Source: Phanerodontia chrysosporium (Eukaryota > Basidiomycota > Agaricomycetes > Polyporales > Phanerochaetaceae). Taken from it: a stretch of DNA of 64,000 nt. The stretch covers positions 62,001 through 126,000 of the forward strand of contig MJGA01000005.1 of the NCBI GenBank assembly GCA_001910725.1. Reading direction: 5' to 3'. Shown here one piece after another: positions 49,662-61,541 of the stretch. The position numbers were made by a program, and so were the translations under genes. The notes below the pieces were generated by a model. It searched no databases and had not been told where the DNA came from. It worked only from the letters and a program-made list of their open reading frames with translations. The stretch's first letter is position 1, and every line of letters starts with the position of its first letter.

Positions 49662-52405
49662 CTACGGCGGCGGCGATGGCGGCGCAGTCGCAGGAACCGC
49701 GGCGCCGGTGCCAGGGACAGTGGCGGGCGTGCGCGGCTGCATGCGCGCGGCAAGGTCCGTGTCGCTCTGGCTGCGCTCGGGGACGCGGCCCTCGAGGCGA
49801 CCTCCTCGTAGCTGGGGAGGCCAGCATAGCTCGAGAGCGGCGGGATGCCGCCGCCGAGGAAGCCCCTGCTCGCGATCTCGTAGTCGGGCGTCTCGATGAA
49901 CGCACGGTGCAGCAGCAGCTGGTCCTCGGTGATGTTCCGCGGCAGCGCGGGCGTGTTCATGCCCGAGCTCGTCGGCGTCGACGCGCCAGATCCCGGCCGG
50001 CTGTGGTGCCGGCTCACGTCCGTCGACGAGCGCGACGCTGAGCCGTGCTGCCCGACGTTCTGGTGCGAGTGCGAGCGATGGCCGAGTCCGAACCCGCTCG
50101 TGAGACTCGTGAACGGCTTCATCGACATATGGAACAGCCCATGCAGGTTCCGGCTCGCCGAGCTGCTGCTGTGGACGTACGTGTTGTCGCTGTTGAAGGT
50201 ACTCGCATGGCTGAGGGAGCGCGAGCTGTCGCCCGACCAGCGCGTCGGACTCGAGGCGCGGCTGCCGTGCCTGCTGTGCGCGCGGCTCGCGGGGCGACTC
50301 GACGGACGGGAGTGTGCCGCAGATTCGGGCGGGGTATGTTCGACTGGAGGCCTCGGCTGCGGTTGCGCACCTGGCGTCTCCGGCTGCTGGCGCAGGCTGA
50401 GAAGGAGCTCAGAGTTGACCCAGTGGAGCTGCTGGGCATCAGGGCCGGGGCTCTGAGGAAGCTGGCTGCGGGCGGCTGGTGGATTCGGGGGTGGGTGTGT
50501 GCCGTTACGGTGACCAAAGGGATAGCATTCCAGCGGAGCGGGCGAGGCCACGCCGTTCGTCGGCTCAGAATCGCGGCGCACAACGGGACTTATGCCCTGT
50601 GCAACCCAAGGGTTCGTAACGCGCATGACGGCAGTTTCAGGGAGGTATGCATTGGCGACACGATCCCGAACGTGTGCGGGATAGCTCGGGAGCTCGGCGT
50701 CTTCCTCGTCGTCGCTTTGTTCGCCGTGAGTGCCTACAGCCTGCCCACCATCGACATCGCGCGAGCCCAGAAGCAGACGACGCGTCGCGAGCGTGTTCGC
50801 GTGGGCTTCGTCGTACAGACGGTGATCCAGAATGTGCAGCGGAAGCGAGCAGCGCAGCTCAGAGACGTGCCCGTCGAGATTGGTGATCATAATCGACCAC
50901 CGTATCCGGTGGGAGACCTGTATAGGCTGAGCGCAAAGCGTCAGTCACTACGCGACGCGAAACAAATATTTTTAGCACATACCTCGAGCGAATGTGCTGG
51001 TGTGGCATGCACGGGTATCGCAATCTGCAGAGTCGTGACGACATCGCTCGACGGCTCCGACTCCAGTTCGGGCGGCAAGACGATGTCACTCGGCGGTGGC
51101 GGAGCGGTCGAGGTCGAAGTCGACGGTCCAGCGAAGTTGTAAGAAGAGCTGGACGCCGTGCTAGCAACCGTTGGGCGCGAACTCGACCCTGTAGCAGGAG
51201 CCGAGACCGAGGAAGAAGAGGAGTTGGTGGTGACCGTTGTCAATGGCGTCATGTCACCGGGAGAGTGAAAATGGTTCGGCGCCAGGAAGGACGACCGGTT
51301 CTCGATTGGCGTGTGCACCGGGCTCGAATGGCTTGACGTATGTGTCGGAGAATGGTGCAAGAGCGGCACCCTGTATCGGTGCTGCTGCTCCTCGACGCAT
51401 ACAGCATGCCCGTTGTGGATTTCATGCTTTGCGGTCGCGATCGTGCGCGTGTTCTCTTGCGTGCCGGTGCGTCCGGTGAGCTTGACAGTCTCGTTGATAG
51501 TCGTCGTGACCGACTTTACGCTGGCACCCTTGACGAGGGGTGAAAACTTGACTACCGCAGTAACACGGTCACCCGCGGGCCAAGCCTTGTGCGGAATCAT
51601 GATAGAGTACATGAGTTTCTCTGGCCATGTGTTCTCGATTTCCAGGGTCTGCTGGTATTCGAGGGCTTCCGGGCTGAAACCGCGGAGGATGGTGATGGGG
51701 TGCACAGCATGGAGCTCTCGGTGCGTGAGACCGGCGAAACCAGGGCGCACCACAGTCGCGCGGAGTTTGTAGTGGACTGACGCACCGCCCAGTGCGGATG
51801 TGCTGATGGTGGAGGGCAGAGAGCCGCCTATATGCAGCTGAAAGGGGAACAGGTGACGACCTGCTTTGAGCGTGTGCGCGTGCGACTTGGCGCCCTCGAG
51901 GAAAGACCACTCGTGGTTGCACACGACGTATGTGAGCGGGGAAGAGTTGAGCGCGAGTCTAGGAGGTGCAGAGTGTCAGAAACAAAGGAGCACGAGCGTG
52001 AAGCGAGGGGGACTCACGATTCGCTCGCGGACGGCGGTATCCTGGCCTTCCCCCGGAACTGCAAGGTGATCTCCTTGATGGAGGTGGCTCGGTGAGGTAG
52101 AGAATGACGTTCCCGCTGAGCAGGGCGGGGGTCACGTCGACACCGGTGCCGCGGAGGACGAGGGTGTCGTGGTTGACGTTAATGTCGACGTAAGAGTGCG
52201 CCTTGTCGTGCTTGTCGTTGGCCATGTCGCGGTCGTGGACGTCTATGGAGTTGCTGGGGGTGTGAGGGGCGTGGGAGGGGTGGTTGGAGGGACCAGCGAG
52301 GTTGGAGAGAGGTTGAAGAGCAGCATGGAGGGCGGCTGAGAGGAAGTCCTCTTCGGATTCCCGGGGCGCGGGAGAGCCAGCATGGTTGGAGAGGACGAAG
52401 GCCAT
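49662..52405 (-). CDS. Alpha-arrestin (arrestin N and C domains)
   Basis: Exons (descending): 52405-52018, 51958-50983, 50917-49662; about 873 residues. Alpha-arrestins recruit Nedd4-type ubiquitin ligases to membrane cargo. The arrestin N domain is seen in SGNVILYLTEP and TSIKEITLQFRGKARIPP, then NHEWSFLEGA, AGRHLFPFQL, SLPSTI and ALGGASVHYKLRATVVRPG; the C domain in PLVKGASVKSVTTTINETVK, the Ser-rich insert, and VSHRIRWSIMITNLDGH with LRCSLPLHIL. The tail is long, Ser/Pro/His-rich and holds ELPSYPAH and GLPSYEEV, resembling PY-type ligase-binding motifs. Two single-base breaks: about 52083-52090 (LYLTEP to TSIKEI) and about 49798-49805 (SYEEVAS to EGRVPERSQSD). With both closed the protein ends TAPPSPPP at 49662. 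Confidence 0.86.
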
Positions 52406-55400
52406 GTCGCCGGATCGACAATAGAAGGGTGCGTTGTGGAAATGGAAGACAAGGCTATGTTGGGACGGTGAAGGGGGTGGTGTGGTTGGAGAGGCAGCCT
52501 GTTGCGGTGTTCCCTCGGCGGAACAGCAGGACTGACAGGGTGTGGCGGTGGGAAGAGAACAAAAGAGATGTGTGCAGAGGTATAAATGACAAGATGAAGG
52601 TCGGAGGGGATTATGAAAGCTGGAACATGGTTGGAGAAAGAGCTGATCGAGGAATAAACACCACTCATTTTATTCCTCTGCACGCTCCTTCCGGACCAGC
52701 CGCCGGTCTCGGCCGTCCGCCCACGTGGCGCCCTTCCGCCTTCCGTCGCCTTCCAGCCTCTCGGATGCCCTCGGCCACTCCTCAGCGCGCGCGGTCCTGC
52801 CCACCCAGGGTCACCTACTCGAAATAACCCTCGCACCGGTCCTCTATCGCTATCGCTCCTCCTCGCCACCGCACCGCTTCACCGTTCGTACCTGCATGAT
52901 CCCTCTCTTATCTCGGCCCTCGTCCAGATCGATTGCACAACTCTCCCCTTCCATCGACGGGGTCTCGGGTACAATCCCCGCCAATATACAGCGTCCGCCG
53001 GCGCAGGCCCTTCGCCCTGGGCAGCTACTCTTGCCTTTGCAAGCCCGCCCAACCCTTCCCGGAAACAACTCGGCGCTGTCGGGCGGTACACTCTCGTAAG
53101 CCTCTGGTCCGAGGTTAAAGGCAATCTTTGTGGCGCAATCACCCGTCCCTTTGTTCCACCCAGAAGACACAAATATCACTCCTGCCGCATATGTCGCCAC
53201 TCTCGCAGGCTCTCCCGTATGGCCACCAAAGGCTTCTCACCAGTGCTGCCGCGACTCGTGATGTTCTCGCCATCTGTCACGTTCATAGATGTGTAGGCCC
53301 ATTGAATAACCGCACACAGTGACCCATCTCCACTGTCATGTCTACGGGCCAGCGTGTTCCGCATGTCTACCCAAACATGTGCGTATTTTCGCACCTAGGT
53401 ACATGCGGCGACACGTGGCGCGAAGAACGGGCAAGAAGAACCACGGGCGATTGCAGGCATGGCAAGGTTCTGCTTACACTACCTACCCATGATTTATGAT
53501 GATAGTTAGCAAAGCATAGTAGGTCCCTGGGAACGTGCGCAAGTCCAGACGACCGGAACTTTCCTCTCGCACACTCCCGCAAGCTTCCATACGTTCCCCA
53601 ACGTAACGAGGCGATAGATTGTTTCCCGCAATCACCCTCGTCAGTCCAGAGCACAGCTTGCCCCCGCTCATTGTCCATCGCTCAGACGCCTCCAGCTGCT
53701 GCCAGAGAACGCTGCATTCTGCGTCTAGATCGACGCTCTAGCGTCTGTCCATTGTCGTACTCGCGGACAGGAGTACAAGCGTGCTCCGCACAATAGGTAC
53801 GTGCCGCGACTGGCCAGTGTTTGCCTATCGAATGCAACCCAGACTGGACGGCCCCGCCTTTGGAGATCGGTACACCTGTCGATCTCCGCGTCGAGCTTGA
53901 GCAGTGCCTGTCTACGCTTCAGCCTCTGCGTCCTGCATCAAACGGGCACAGCAGCGCGAGGTACGAAACCGTCTCGCCTGGTGTTACAAGCAAGTACGAA
54001 TGTTGATCAGGGGCTCTACCGGTAGAATCACAAGCTCATGATGTAACTAGACGGACAGCTTTTTGCTCGACACACGGCGGCTAGCTGTAGCCACTGGCCG
54101 ACCTTCCGCCGTGAAGCGCAGGGACAAGCCCAGCCTGACCGCGCGTTCCGTCTGTCTTCTCCCTATTTAGGACCGAAAGTTGACATTTTATGGCAACGTC
54201 GAAAAGTGTATTGGCTGCGAGTCTCTGATGTCCCTAAACCGCCTCGCGCGGACGGGAGTCCGGACGGGAATAAACGTCGCAAGCGAATAGCCCCGAATTC
54301 CCCCCTTCACGGCATTCCAGAGCATTGCGATAACTGCGGAAGCCCCAGCCGCGACGCGAGCCCGCCACACGGCGCGACCTCGGCGTATGTTTCCCGCTCG
54401 CAACACAAATAGAAAACATCAGACGGCAATGTTGCTCGCGAACGTTCCAATCCGCAGCGGATTTCTGCGTGCGAACGGCGGTGCTCGGGGTCCGCGCCGG
54501 AGGCCCGCAAGCGGCGGGCGGCGGGTTCAAGCCTCCGCGGAGAACGGTGGACGCCCCATCCTCGGACGGGGGCCACGCGCGGACGCCGGCAAATTACGTC
54601 GAATAATCGGCGAATATGTGTCTTGCTGCCTGTGCCCACAACGCACGGGGCATTTCACAGGCGATTGCAAGGTCTTGGTCATTTTGCTTCCTCGAGGCTC
54701 GTGCGCGGGTCACGCCGAGGGATCGGTCAGGCGTTCGCACCGATCGCGCGGGGGGACATGATAATTGCAAAGGGCCAGTTCTGTCATCTGCCATGGCGAC
54801 GGGCAGGGACAATGCAGCGGGTACGGGCTTGCTCAGCATACAATACAACCCGCCCGCGCACGCCTGCAGCCGCGACAGCCAGCGACGGGCCCCGCAGGAC
54901 AGGACAAACCCGCCACCGCGCGCGGGGGAGCGCGGCACGTGAAAAAGAGACATAGTCATGCATCCGCACCACGCACGGGAGAGGGTGGCGGTGGCGCCCC
55001 TGATTGCGAATGCGGCGCGGGTGGCTCGCCGCGCTGGCCCGGGAGGGCGACCGCGTTTCAGGCGTGCTGCCGTGCGCCGTCGGCGCGGACGATGCTGCTC
55101 TCGGCCGAGAGCGTGTGCAGCGCGACACTGGGCCGGGGCAGGGACTCCTGCAGCGGGCCAGCTGTCCCGCCGTGCGTGCCACGGTGCCAGCCCCCCCGCG
55201 GGGCCGCAGAGCACCTGACCGTGCCCCGTGGGGCAGCAGCAGGCTAGCAGCCCCGCCGCTCTCGCGGGCTCCGTTCGCTGTCGGTGCTCGTGCTGCCGCG
55301 GCACACGCCCAACCGGCCGCCCCGCGAGCACGCCGAGCGACGCGTGATGTCAGCCCGCGCGTGATCGTCAGTCAGGCAGTGCCGTCGCGCATTGCAGTGA

Positions 55401-55752
55401 GGCACACCAGTGCGCTGACCGCCCTCAGGTACCGAGTAGTAAACGGGTCTGTCAGCACATTCCGAGTCGCGACGCGCCTGCGACTGTCTTCGGGGTACAT
55501 GACTAACTCAACGTCGGGTGCGGGGCCCCACACTCAGCGAGGACAGCGTCAGGACAAGCTTGAGAAGCATGCATAGACGAAGCTGAACCACGAAAGTTAC
55601 GTCCGAACAGGATACCCTGGTCCTCTCGACACCCACACATGACATGCTCCGACGCGGCTTTATATTGCTCGCACTACTCCCGCTGCGAAGAACCCCTGTC
55701 AGCGACCACCGTCCCGGGCGCGCGCATGACCAACCCGCCGTGCCGTGCTGTG
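52406..55752. other. Long intergenic region
   Basis: In about 3.3 kb I find no supported gene. 54480-55330 is very GC-rich with overlapping chance frames on both strands. The first few hundred bases should be the arrestin promoter. No repeat, tRNA or transposon remnant was recognised. Confidence 0.45.
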
Positions 55753-57986
55753 CTACGCCTTGTACAGCGTGTCGAGGAAGGCCGTGGCGATCTGGCCAGA
55801 GATGCTGGGCGCGAGTGCGCCCGCAACCTTGCCGAGCCCTGTGCCCGCGCGTATCAGCCCCACGTCTATTTAGCTCGCGGAGACGAGAAGAGCTGCGCAC
55901 CATAGAGCTGCACCATCGTGCCCTGGCCAGACGGGCTGAGCTCCGCCTGCTTGACGGCGTCGTGCAGGTCCGCAATGAAGGTGTCGACGACGGGTACAGT
56001 CAGGCGCTGCAAGAAGCACGCGTGAGCCTTCGCGCAGTATACATTCGGAGAGACGGCGGCGCACCGTAACGGCGATGTGGATGGCGTCGGGGCGGACTAT
56101 GCCGTTCAGGTGCCATCCTTTTTTGCTCATGATATCTCCGACCTCATGGATGTTGCACCGCGGATTATAGGACGCGAACGCGACGACCGATGCAGGTGGG
56201 TTGCCCAACACGTACAGCTTCCCGCCAAATTCGGCCTTGATACGCGCGGCAATGGTCTTCGCAGCACCGACGATCTCGCGGCACGACGTCAGGTAACCTC
56301 TGCAGCTCCGCGATGAATACTCCTTTCGTCGCAAGTCGGAAATGGAAGCTTAAACTTACTCATAGCCCATGTACTGCATAGCAGCCCACGTTCCCGCAAT
56401 GAGCGCTCCTGGGCTGTGAGGAACAGATATAGAAATCAGCCAGTGCAAGTCATGATCATCTCCAAAACTGACCGAGAGCCAGCAATGCTGGGACTAGCAT
56501 ACAAGCCACCAGTCCATGTCGGGTTCAGGTAATATTGGTACTTGCGCAGCTCTGCATTGCGGTACATAATAACGGAATTCCCCTAGATGCGGAAATGAAC
56601 AAGACACGCCGTGGAGACGCGTGGGTTACACACCTTGGGCGCAAATCCGTACTGGAAAGGAGGCTCAGCCTGGGACAGACTAGGAGTGTCGAATGGATCT
56701 TACCTTGTGCGTGTCGCAGCTAATGGCAGTGACACCCTCGACGCGGAAATCAAATGGCTCGACTGGATAGCCTGCAGGCTCCAGGAACGGCATGATGAAG
56801 CTGCCAAGGCAGCAATCGACGTGCAGACCGATGTTGTGTTTCTTCGCAAGCTGGCCAAGAGCGACAATGTCGTCTTGACAGCCGTCTGGGAAGTTTATGG
56901 CAGAGCCTACAAGCTGTAGGCTCGTCAGTAACAAATGACATGTCAATGAAAAGATTCATACCATGATGGTGTTTGGATTGCTAGATGGTGACTGCGATGA
57001 ATACACGCAATGACACGAAGATAGGGAACCTACATAGCCCTTGCCACCCGCTTGAGATCAACCTGGCGAGTCCGCAAGTCCACCGGCATAGTATGAACTT
57101 TGATGTTGAAGTACGCAGCTGCCTTGTCGAAAGCAGCGTGTGCGGTATCGGGAACAATCCTGCGTCGTGTTCAGCGTTACGAGACGGAAGGACAGCGGGA
57201 GACATACATCTCCGGTTCTGTGATGCCCTTGGTCGCCTTTGCCCAATCCCGGTGCGTCTTCACAGACATGATGATAGACTCGGTGCCTCCAGACGTCGTG
57301 GCACCTGCGCCAGTGGGGTTGTTATACATACGCAAGCACATGGCGACAATCTCAGCTTCCATCTTGCGCACTGCTGGGAAGACATCCGGGTGCAGAGGGT
57401 TGGACACACAGTACCGCTCGAACGCAGCGACAATAACCTTGGTAAGGTCATCGCCACCGTCTGCAGAGCCGTCAGTCACGCGAAATGGCATGTAAGGGTA
57501 ACAGAACGCACGGTATACAGCGCCAGAGATCTTGCCGTGCTTCCACTCAGAGTGCTCGATCTCTGTGTCCATCTTCGCCATCTCGTTTGCAATCCACTCC
57601 GGGTATTGTCCCTTGGGAGGCAAGGATGTGTGGCGTGAGACCGCCTCGCCTTGTGGGACGAGTTTGTTCTCGATAATGAGTTTCGCCTTCGTGATGTCGG
57701 CCTCCGCCTTCTTCCGCTGAGCCGGCAGGCATTTCAAGGCGAACAGCAAGAGGTTCTGCGGAGGTGATAAGTTGCATATACGTTGACGTACAGATGATAC
57801 CCGCACCTTGTTCAGCCAAGTCCAGAACTCCAGCAGGGTTGTACGGATGCCTCGCGCGCGGAGGTGCCGTTGCACTTTGACGAGGCGCGTCAGGACGAGG
57901 TACACAAACACTACAGTCTTCAATTGCTCGAAAAACGAGCCGAGCGAGGTGTCTTGGACACGCTGCTTGAGGCTTTTGGACGCCAT
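55753..57986 (-). CDS. DPL1: Sphingosine-1-phosphate lyase (Dpl1)
   Basis: Twelve exons (descending): 57986-57807, 57755-57512, 57460-57208, 57159-57034, 56980-56962, 56913-56704, 56651-56634, 56582-56473, 56413-56360, 56299-56065, 56006-55901, 55865-55753; 555 residues. The ER enzyme cleaves sphingoid-base phosphates to a fatty aldehyde and ethanolamine phosphate. An N-terminal membrane segment ([19 protein letters not shown]) precedes the PLP fold: [39 protein letters not shown] and SCDTHK with the PLP lysine K344, then [15 protein letters not shown]344 is the last residue of its exon; the next exon is 18 nt and encodes only YGFAPK. The last intron is 35 bp. No frame breaks were found. The gene is divergent from the muskelin gene. 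Confidence 0.95.
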
Positions 57987-58413
57987 GCTTGCGCTGGTGG
58001 TGGTCGTAGGGCGACAAGTTGCGTTTGTTTCCGCCCGCGGCAGCGCCGCCGTTCCCAGACCTAGAATATCACGCCTTCGGCATCTGGCGTTATAGGGCGG
58101 TAATCGCAGTCCGGAGGTTTTGGCTCCCTTGGGTCCACAAATCACGTTCCTCGACGAGAAGGGCCCAAGCAGCGTCTGTGGTCGCCGTCAGAACAGTGGT
58201 CGTCGTCGCTCAGCTCGGCGAACGGGGTACGGAGACGGAAGCGGCGGCGGCAATGATAGACGCCCTGGTCCCCGCGCGTCCTCCGTCGACCTTTCCCCGA
58301 CTCTCATCCCGTCTCGTTCAATCCGACTTCCTTCATCGCCGTATCGCAGCCTGAACGCGTTTTTGTCCTGTGCTGCACTCTGCATAGCCCCTGAGAACCA
58401 ATTCTGAAGCAAT
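57987..58413. other. Shared divergent promoter, S1P lyase / muskelin
   Basis: There are 427 bases between ATGs. The S1P lyase frame is open upstream of 57986 but with atypical composition. No clear TATA box. Confidence 0.45.
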
Positions 58414-61400
58414 ATGGACTCCATGCAGCAACCTCCGATCGTACAACTGGCCTACACCATCGCAGGTGGCACGGAACACAGCGGACGCTATGTAGCGGAG
58501 AACATCCGGTATGACAACCCCCTGGATCAATCAAGTCGTTGGAGCGGTGCTGCACAGTCCTCCAATGTGCAGCAATATCTGCTTCTGCGGCTGGACAGTC
58601 TCGCCGTTCTCAGTTGAGTATTCCTCTAGTTTACGCTGTGGCAATCGCGTGTTGAAGCAAATCCAGAGAGCATTACCTTTGGCAAGGTTAGTCGAAACTC
58701 TGGAAGCTAAGTTCCATGACTGAACCACCCCAGTATCACAGACGTACGTGGCGTGCCTAGCATCGTGCGCAGGGTTATGACGTTCGTGACACGAAGCACA
58801 CCCATGCAACATGAAGGAGTTCAAGCTTCACGTGGGGCTTCACGAAGACAACATGACTGAAGTGTTGCATAGTGGGCTCAAGAACGACCCTGCCGTGGAG
58901 ACCTTCAACATACGCAGTGTCAACCAAGCAGGGCTTGCATTCCCCACGCGTTATGTCAAGATTGAACCACTGTCGTACGTACACCGTGGCGAGGACTGTG
59001 CAGGAGCTTAGTTTATGCGACAGTGCACACGGACAGAGCTTTCATACATCCATATGGTATGTCGCGCTGAACGGAATTGTGGACGAGCGCTATGTCGCCG
59101 AAGTAAAGGCGAAACACGAGGAGGTAGACTTGGCTTCACATGTTGCGGTATCGTTGCATTTACGCCATATCAGTTCCAGGAGACAATCATGCTGCGCCAT
59201 GTCCTGAAACACCTACGACAACGACGATTATTGGGCCCGTTCCAGTCACTACTAGATCGCTCGGGCATTCAGCTCGAACATCCCCTCGTAACTGCATTGC
59301 ATACAACCCTCGTCATCAAGGGAGACTTCGCAGAATGTGAAAGGCTCCTATCGTCCATGGCTTCCTCGGGGCTTTTGACATCGTCTCTCCTTTCCCAGCA
59401 GCCTCAAGCTCAGTGGACTCGCCTAAATGCTGTTGATGCAGACGGCGATTCGCCTAGCGCACGCAGCGGACATGCGATGTGCATGGACCACGACAACGGT
59501 CAGATCTATCTGTTCGGAGGTTGGGACGGACAGAAGAATTTGGACGACTTCTGGGTTTTTGACGTTCGCTCGGAGACATGGACGCTCATCAGCTACGCAA
59601 CTCAGCGGGACGCCAACGGACCTGGTCCTCGTTCCTGCCACAAGATGGTTTTCGACTCCACGACAGGTGATATCTACGTCTTCGGACGCCTCGACGATGG
59701 CAACGCCGGCGATATTGGCGAGATCACTGCTGGCAGTATTCACACGAGCGGAGTGGATGCTCCTGCAACATCACCTGTTAGCCCACGCCAGGCTACTCCA
59801 CCTACACTCCTTGATAGCTCGCGTTCGTCGGCTTGGTCAAATCACGGCGCGCAGTTCTATCGGTACCGGACGAGAGGACGAGATGCAGGGAAATGGGAGC
59901 TGCTCTTCAGAGATACGTCTGTAGGTGTTTTCTCCCCGCACCCGAACGTACAGATTGGGTGACGTTTGTCGTGCAGGCAGCTGGCGGTCCTCCTGTTGTA
60001 TTCGATCACCAGATGGCAATAGATCCCGAGGCGCAAGTTATTTACGTCTCCGGCGGCAGGGTCGTGGACGGCGATTGGGAGTCATTGAAGTTTTCTGGCC
60101 TCTACAGCTATGACATCAGGAGAAACAGGTGGAAGATGTGCCAGTACGTGCCTGGTCCTTTCTGACTCTGATTTCCGCTAACCTTAGTGCAGATCACCGG
60201 AGTCCTCGGCAGCATATCCGAGTATACCTTCACGATATGGTATGACGCCCGCTGTAATGTGTCGTCTTGCTGAGCTAACGATCATTGCTAGGTCATTCTA
60301 TGGTATTCGACAAGAATATGCAAACTCTGTTCATCTTCGGTGGACAGCGAGATGACAAATATCTGTCTGACATGTACGCATACCACGTCCCGTCGAACAC
60401 GGTGACAGAGTTATTCTCGAACTTCACCTCCGTGGGCGGCCCCGACGCATGCTTCACACAGCGTGCAGTACTTGACGCTGATCTGGGAGAGATCTACGTG
60501 TGGGTTTCTCGCATGTCTCTGGCTTGGACTCCTCGTTGACCTACTAGGTGCCAGATTCTGCGGTTTAACGCGAAGCAGACACCACACGGATATCGTTCTC
60601 GAAAGCGATTCTCCATATTGGATATATCGCTATGAACGTCCTGAAAGGCCAGGAAGGTGGACAAAGATCGTCCCCGCGGAGAGTAGCTCTTCATCGACAG
60701 CCATTCCTCTTGCCCGATATGCGCATCAAGTGGTTTATGACCCTTTAACGAAGACAAGCTACATGCATGGCGGTAACGCTTGCTTGGAGCCGCATTCGGA
60801 CGATGGTCAGGCCCGGCTGTCGTCGGTCAGGGCTACAGCGAATAACGGAAACAGAGGTGCTTCTGAGGAGCGCATCGAGGACGTCGGCGTGATGCGTGGC
60901 AAGGAGAGGCTGGACGACTTCTGGAAGATGACTCTCCTCCGGTAAGCCCTCAGCCATGACTGCTAGCGCAATGTGTTCAACTCCTTCAAAGGCCGTCTCC
61001 GGACGACGTGATACGGAGAGGGAAGTACCTGATACGCCAACAACAGTACGTATCTTTCACGAGGAGAATATCCGCCTAGTTGACGCTGCCTAGATTCTGC
61101 GAGCTTTGCAACGACTCGACACCTATCAAAGCATTGTCTTACCTCAAGACAGAGGTTTCAGCCGTCGTCGACCACAGCGATGCCGAAGAAACCAAATCAT
61201 TCCGAGCGTTGCTTGCCCACCTCTTGTCGCCACAAGCTCCACCAACACGAAAGCGCTCACGCGAAGACGATTCCCCTGCTCCCTCAGCAAGAAGCCTCGA
61301 CACGGACGAGCCGATGGCGGACGCTCCCGCTGTGTCCTCGCCAGACTGCAAGTCTGTCGTCAGCCTGCAGGAAGACGCGGAGGAGCAGAAGCTGGAGAGG

Positions 61401-61541
61401 GCGCGTCCGGCGTCGCCTGAACAGTACAGGCAGCGGACAGAGGTCTTCGAGCAGCTCATGGCGTTCGTGAACGCGGACGCGAAGCAGCCGGACAAGGACC
61501 TCATTAGGCTGATCAATGTGGACTCTGCAGATGTGTACTGA
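58414..61541 (+). CDS. Muskelin-like protein (discoidin-like, LisH/CTLH, kelch repeats)
   Basis: Twelve exons: 58414-58612, 58667-58686, 58734-58743, 58797-58974, 59024-59123, 59174-59920, 59977-60143, 60193-60239, 60292-60499, 60555-60941, 60992-61045, 61094-61541; 854 residues. The muskelin N-terminal domain is built from small exons: SITFGK (20 nt), a 10-nt exon giving YHR plus one base, and PHPCNMKEFKLHVG. Helices typical of LisH/CTLH follow (IMLRHVLKHLRQRRLLGPFQ). Kelch repeats follow: ARSGHAMCMDHDNGQIYLFG, CHKMVFDSTTGDIYVFG, DHQMAIDPEAQVIYVSGG, RYGHSMVFDKNMQTLFIFGG, EIYVFCGLTRSR and YAHQVVYDPLTK. Animal muskelin belongs to the CTLH/GID E3 ubiquitin ligase; the same is likely here. It is somewhat longer than human muskelin, with an acidic/Ser-rich tail. 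Confidence 0.9.
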
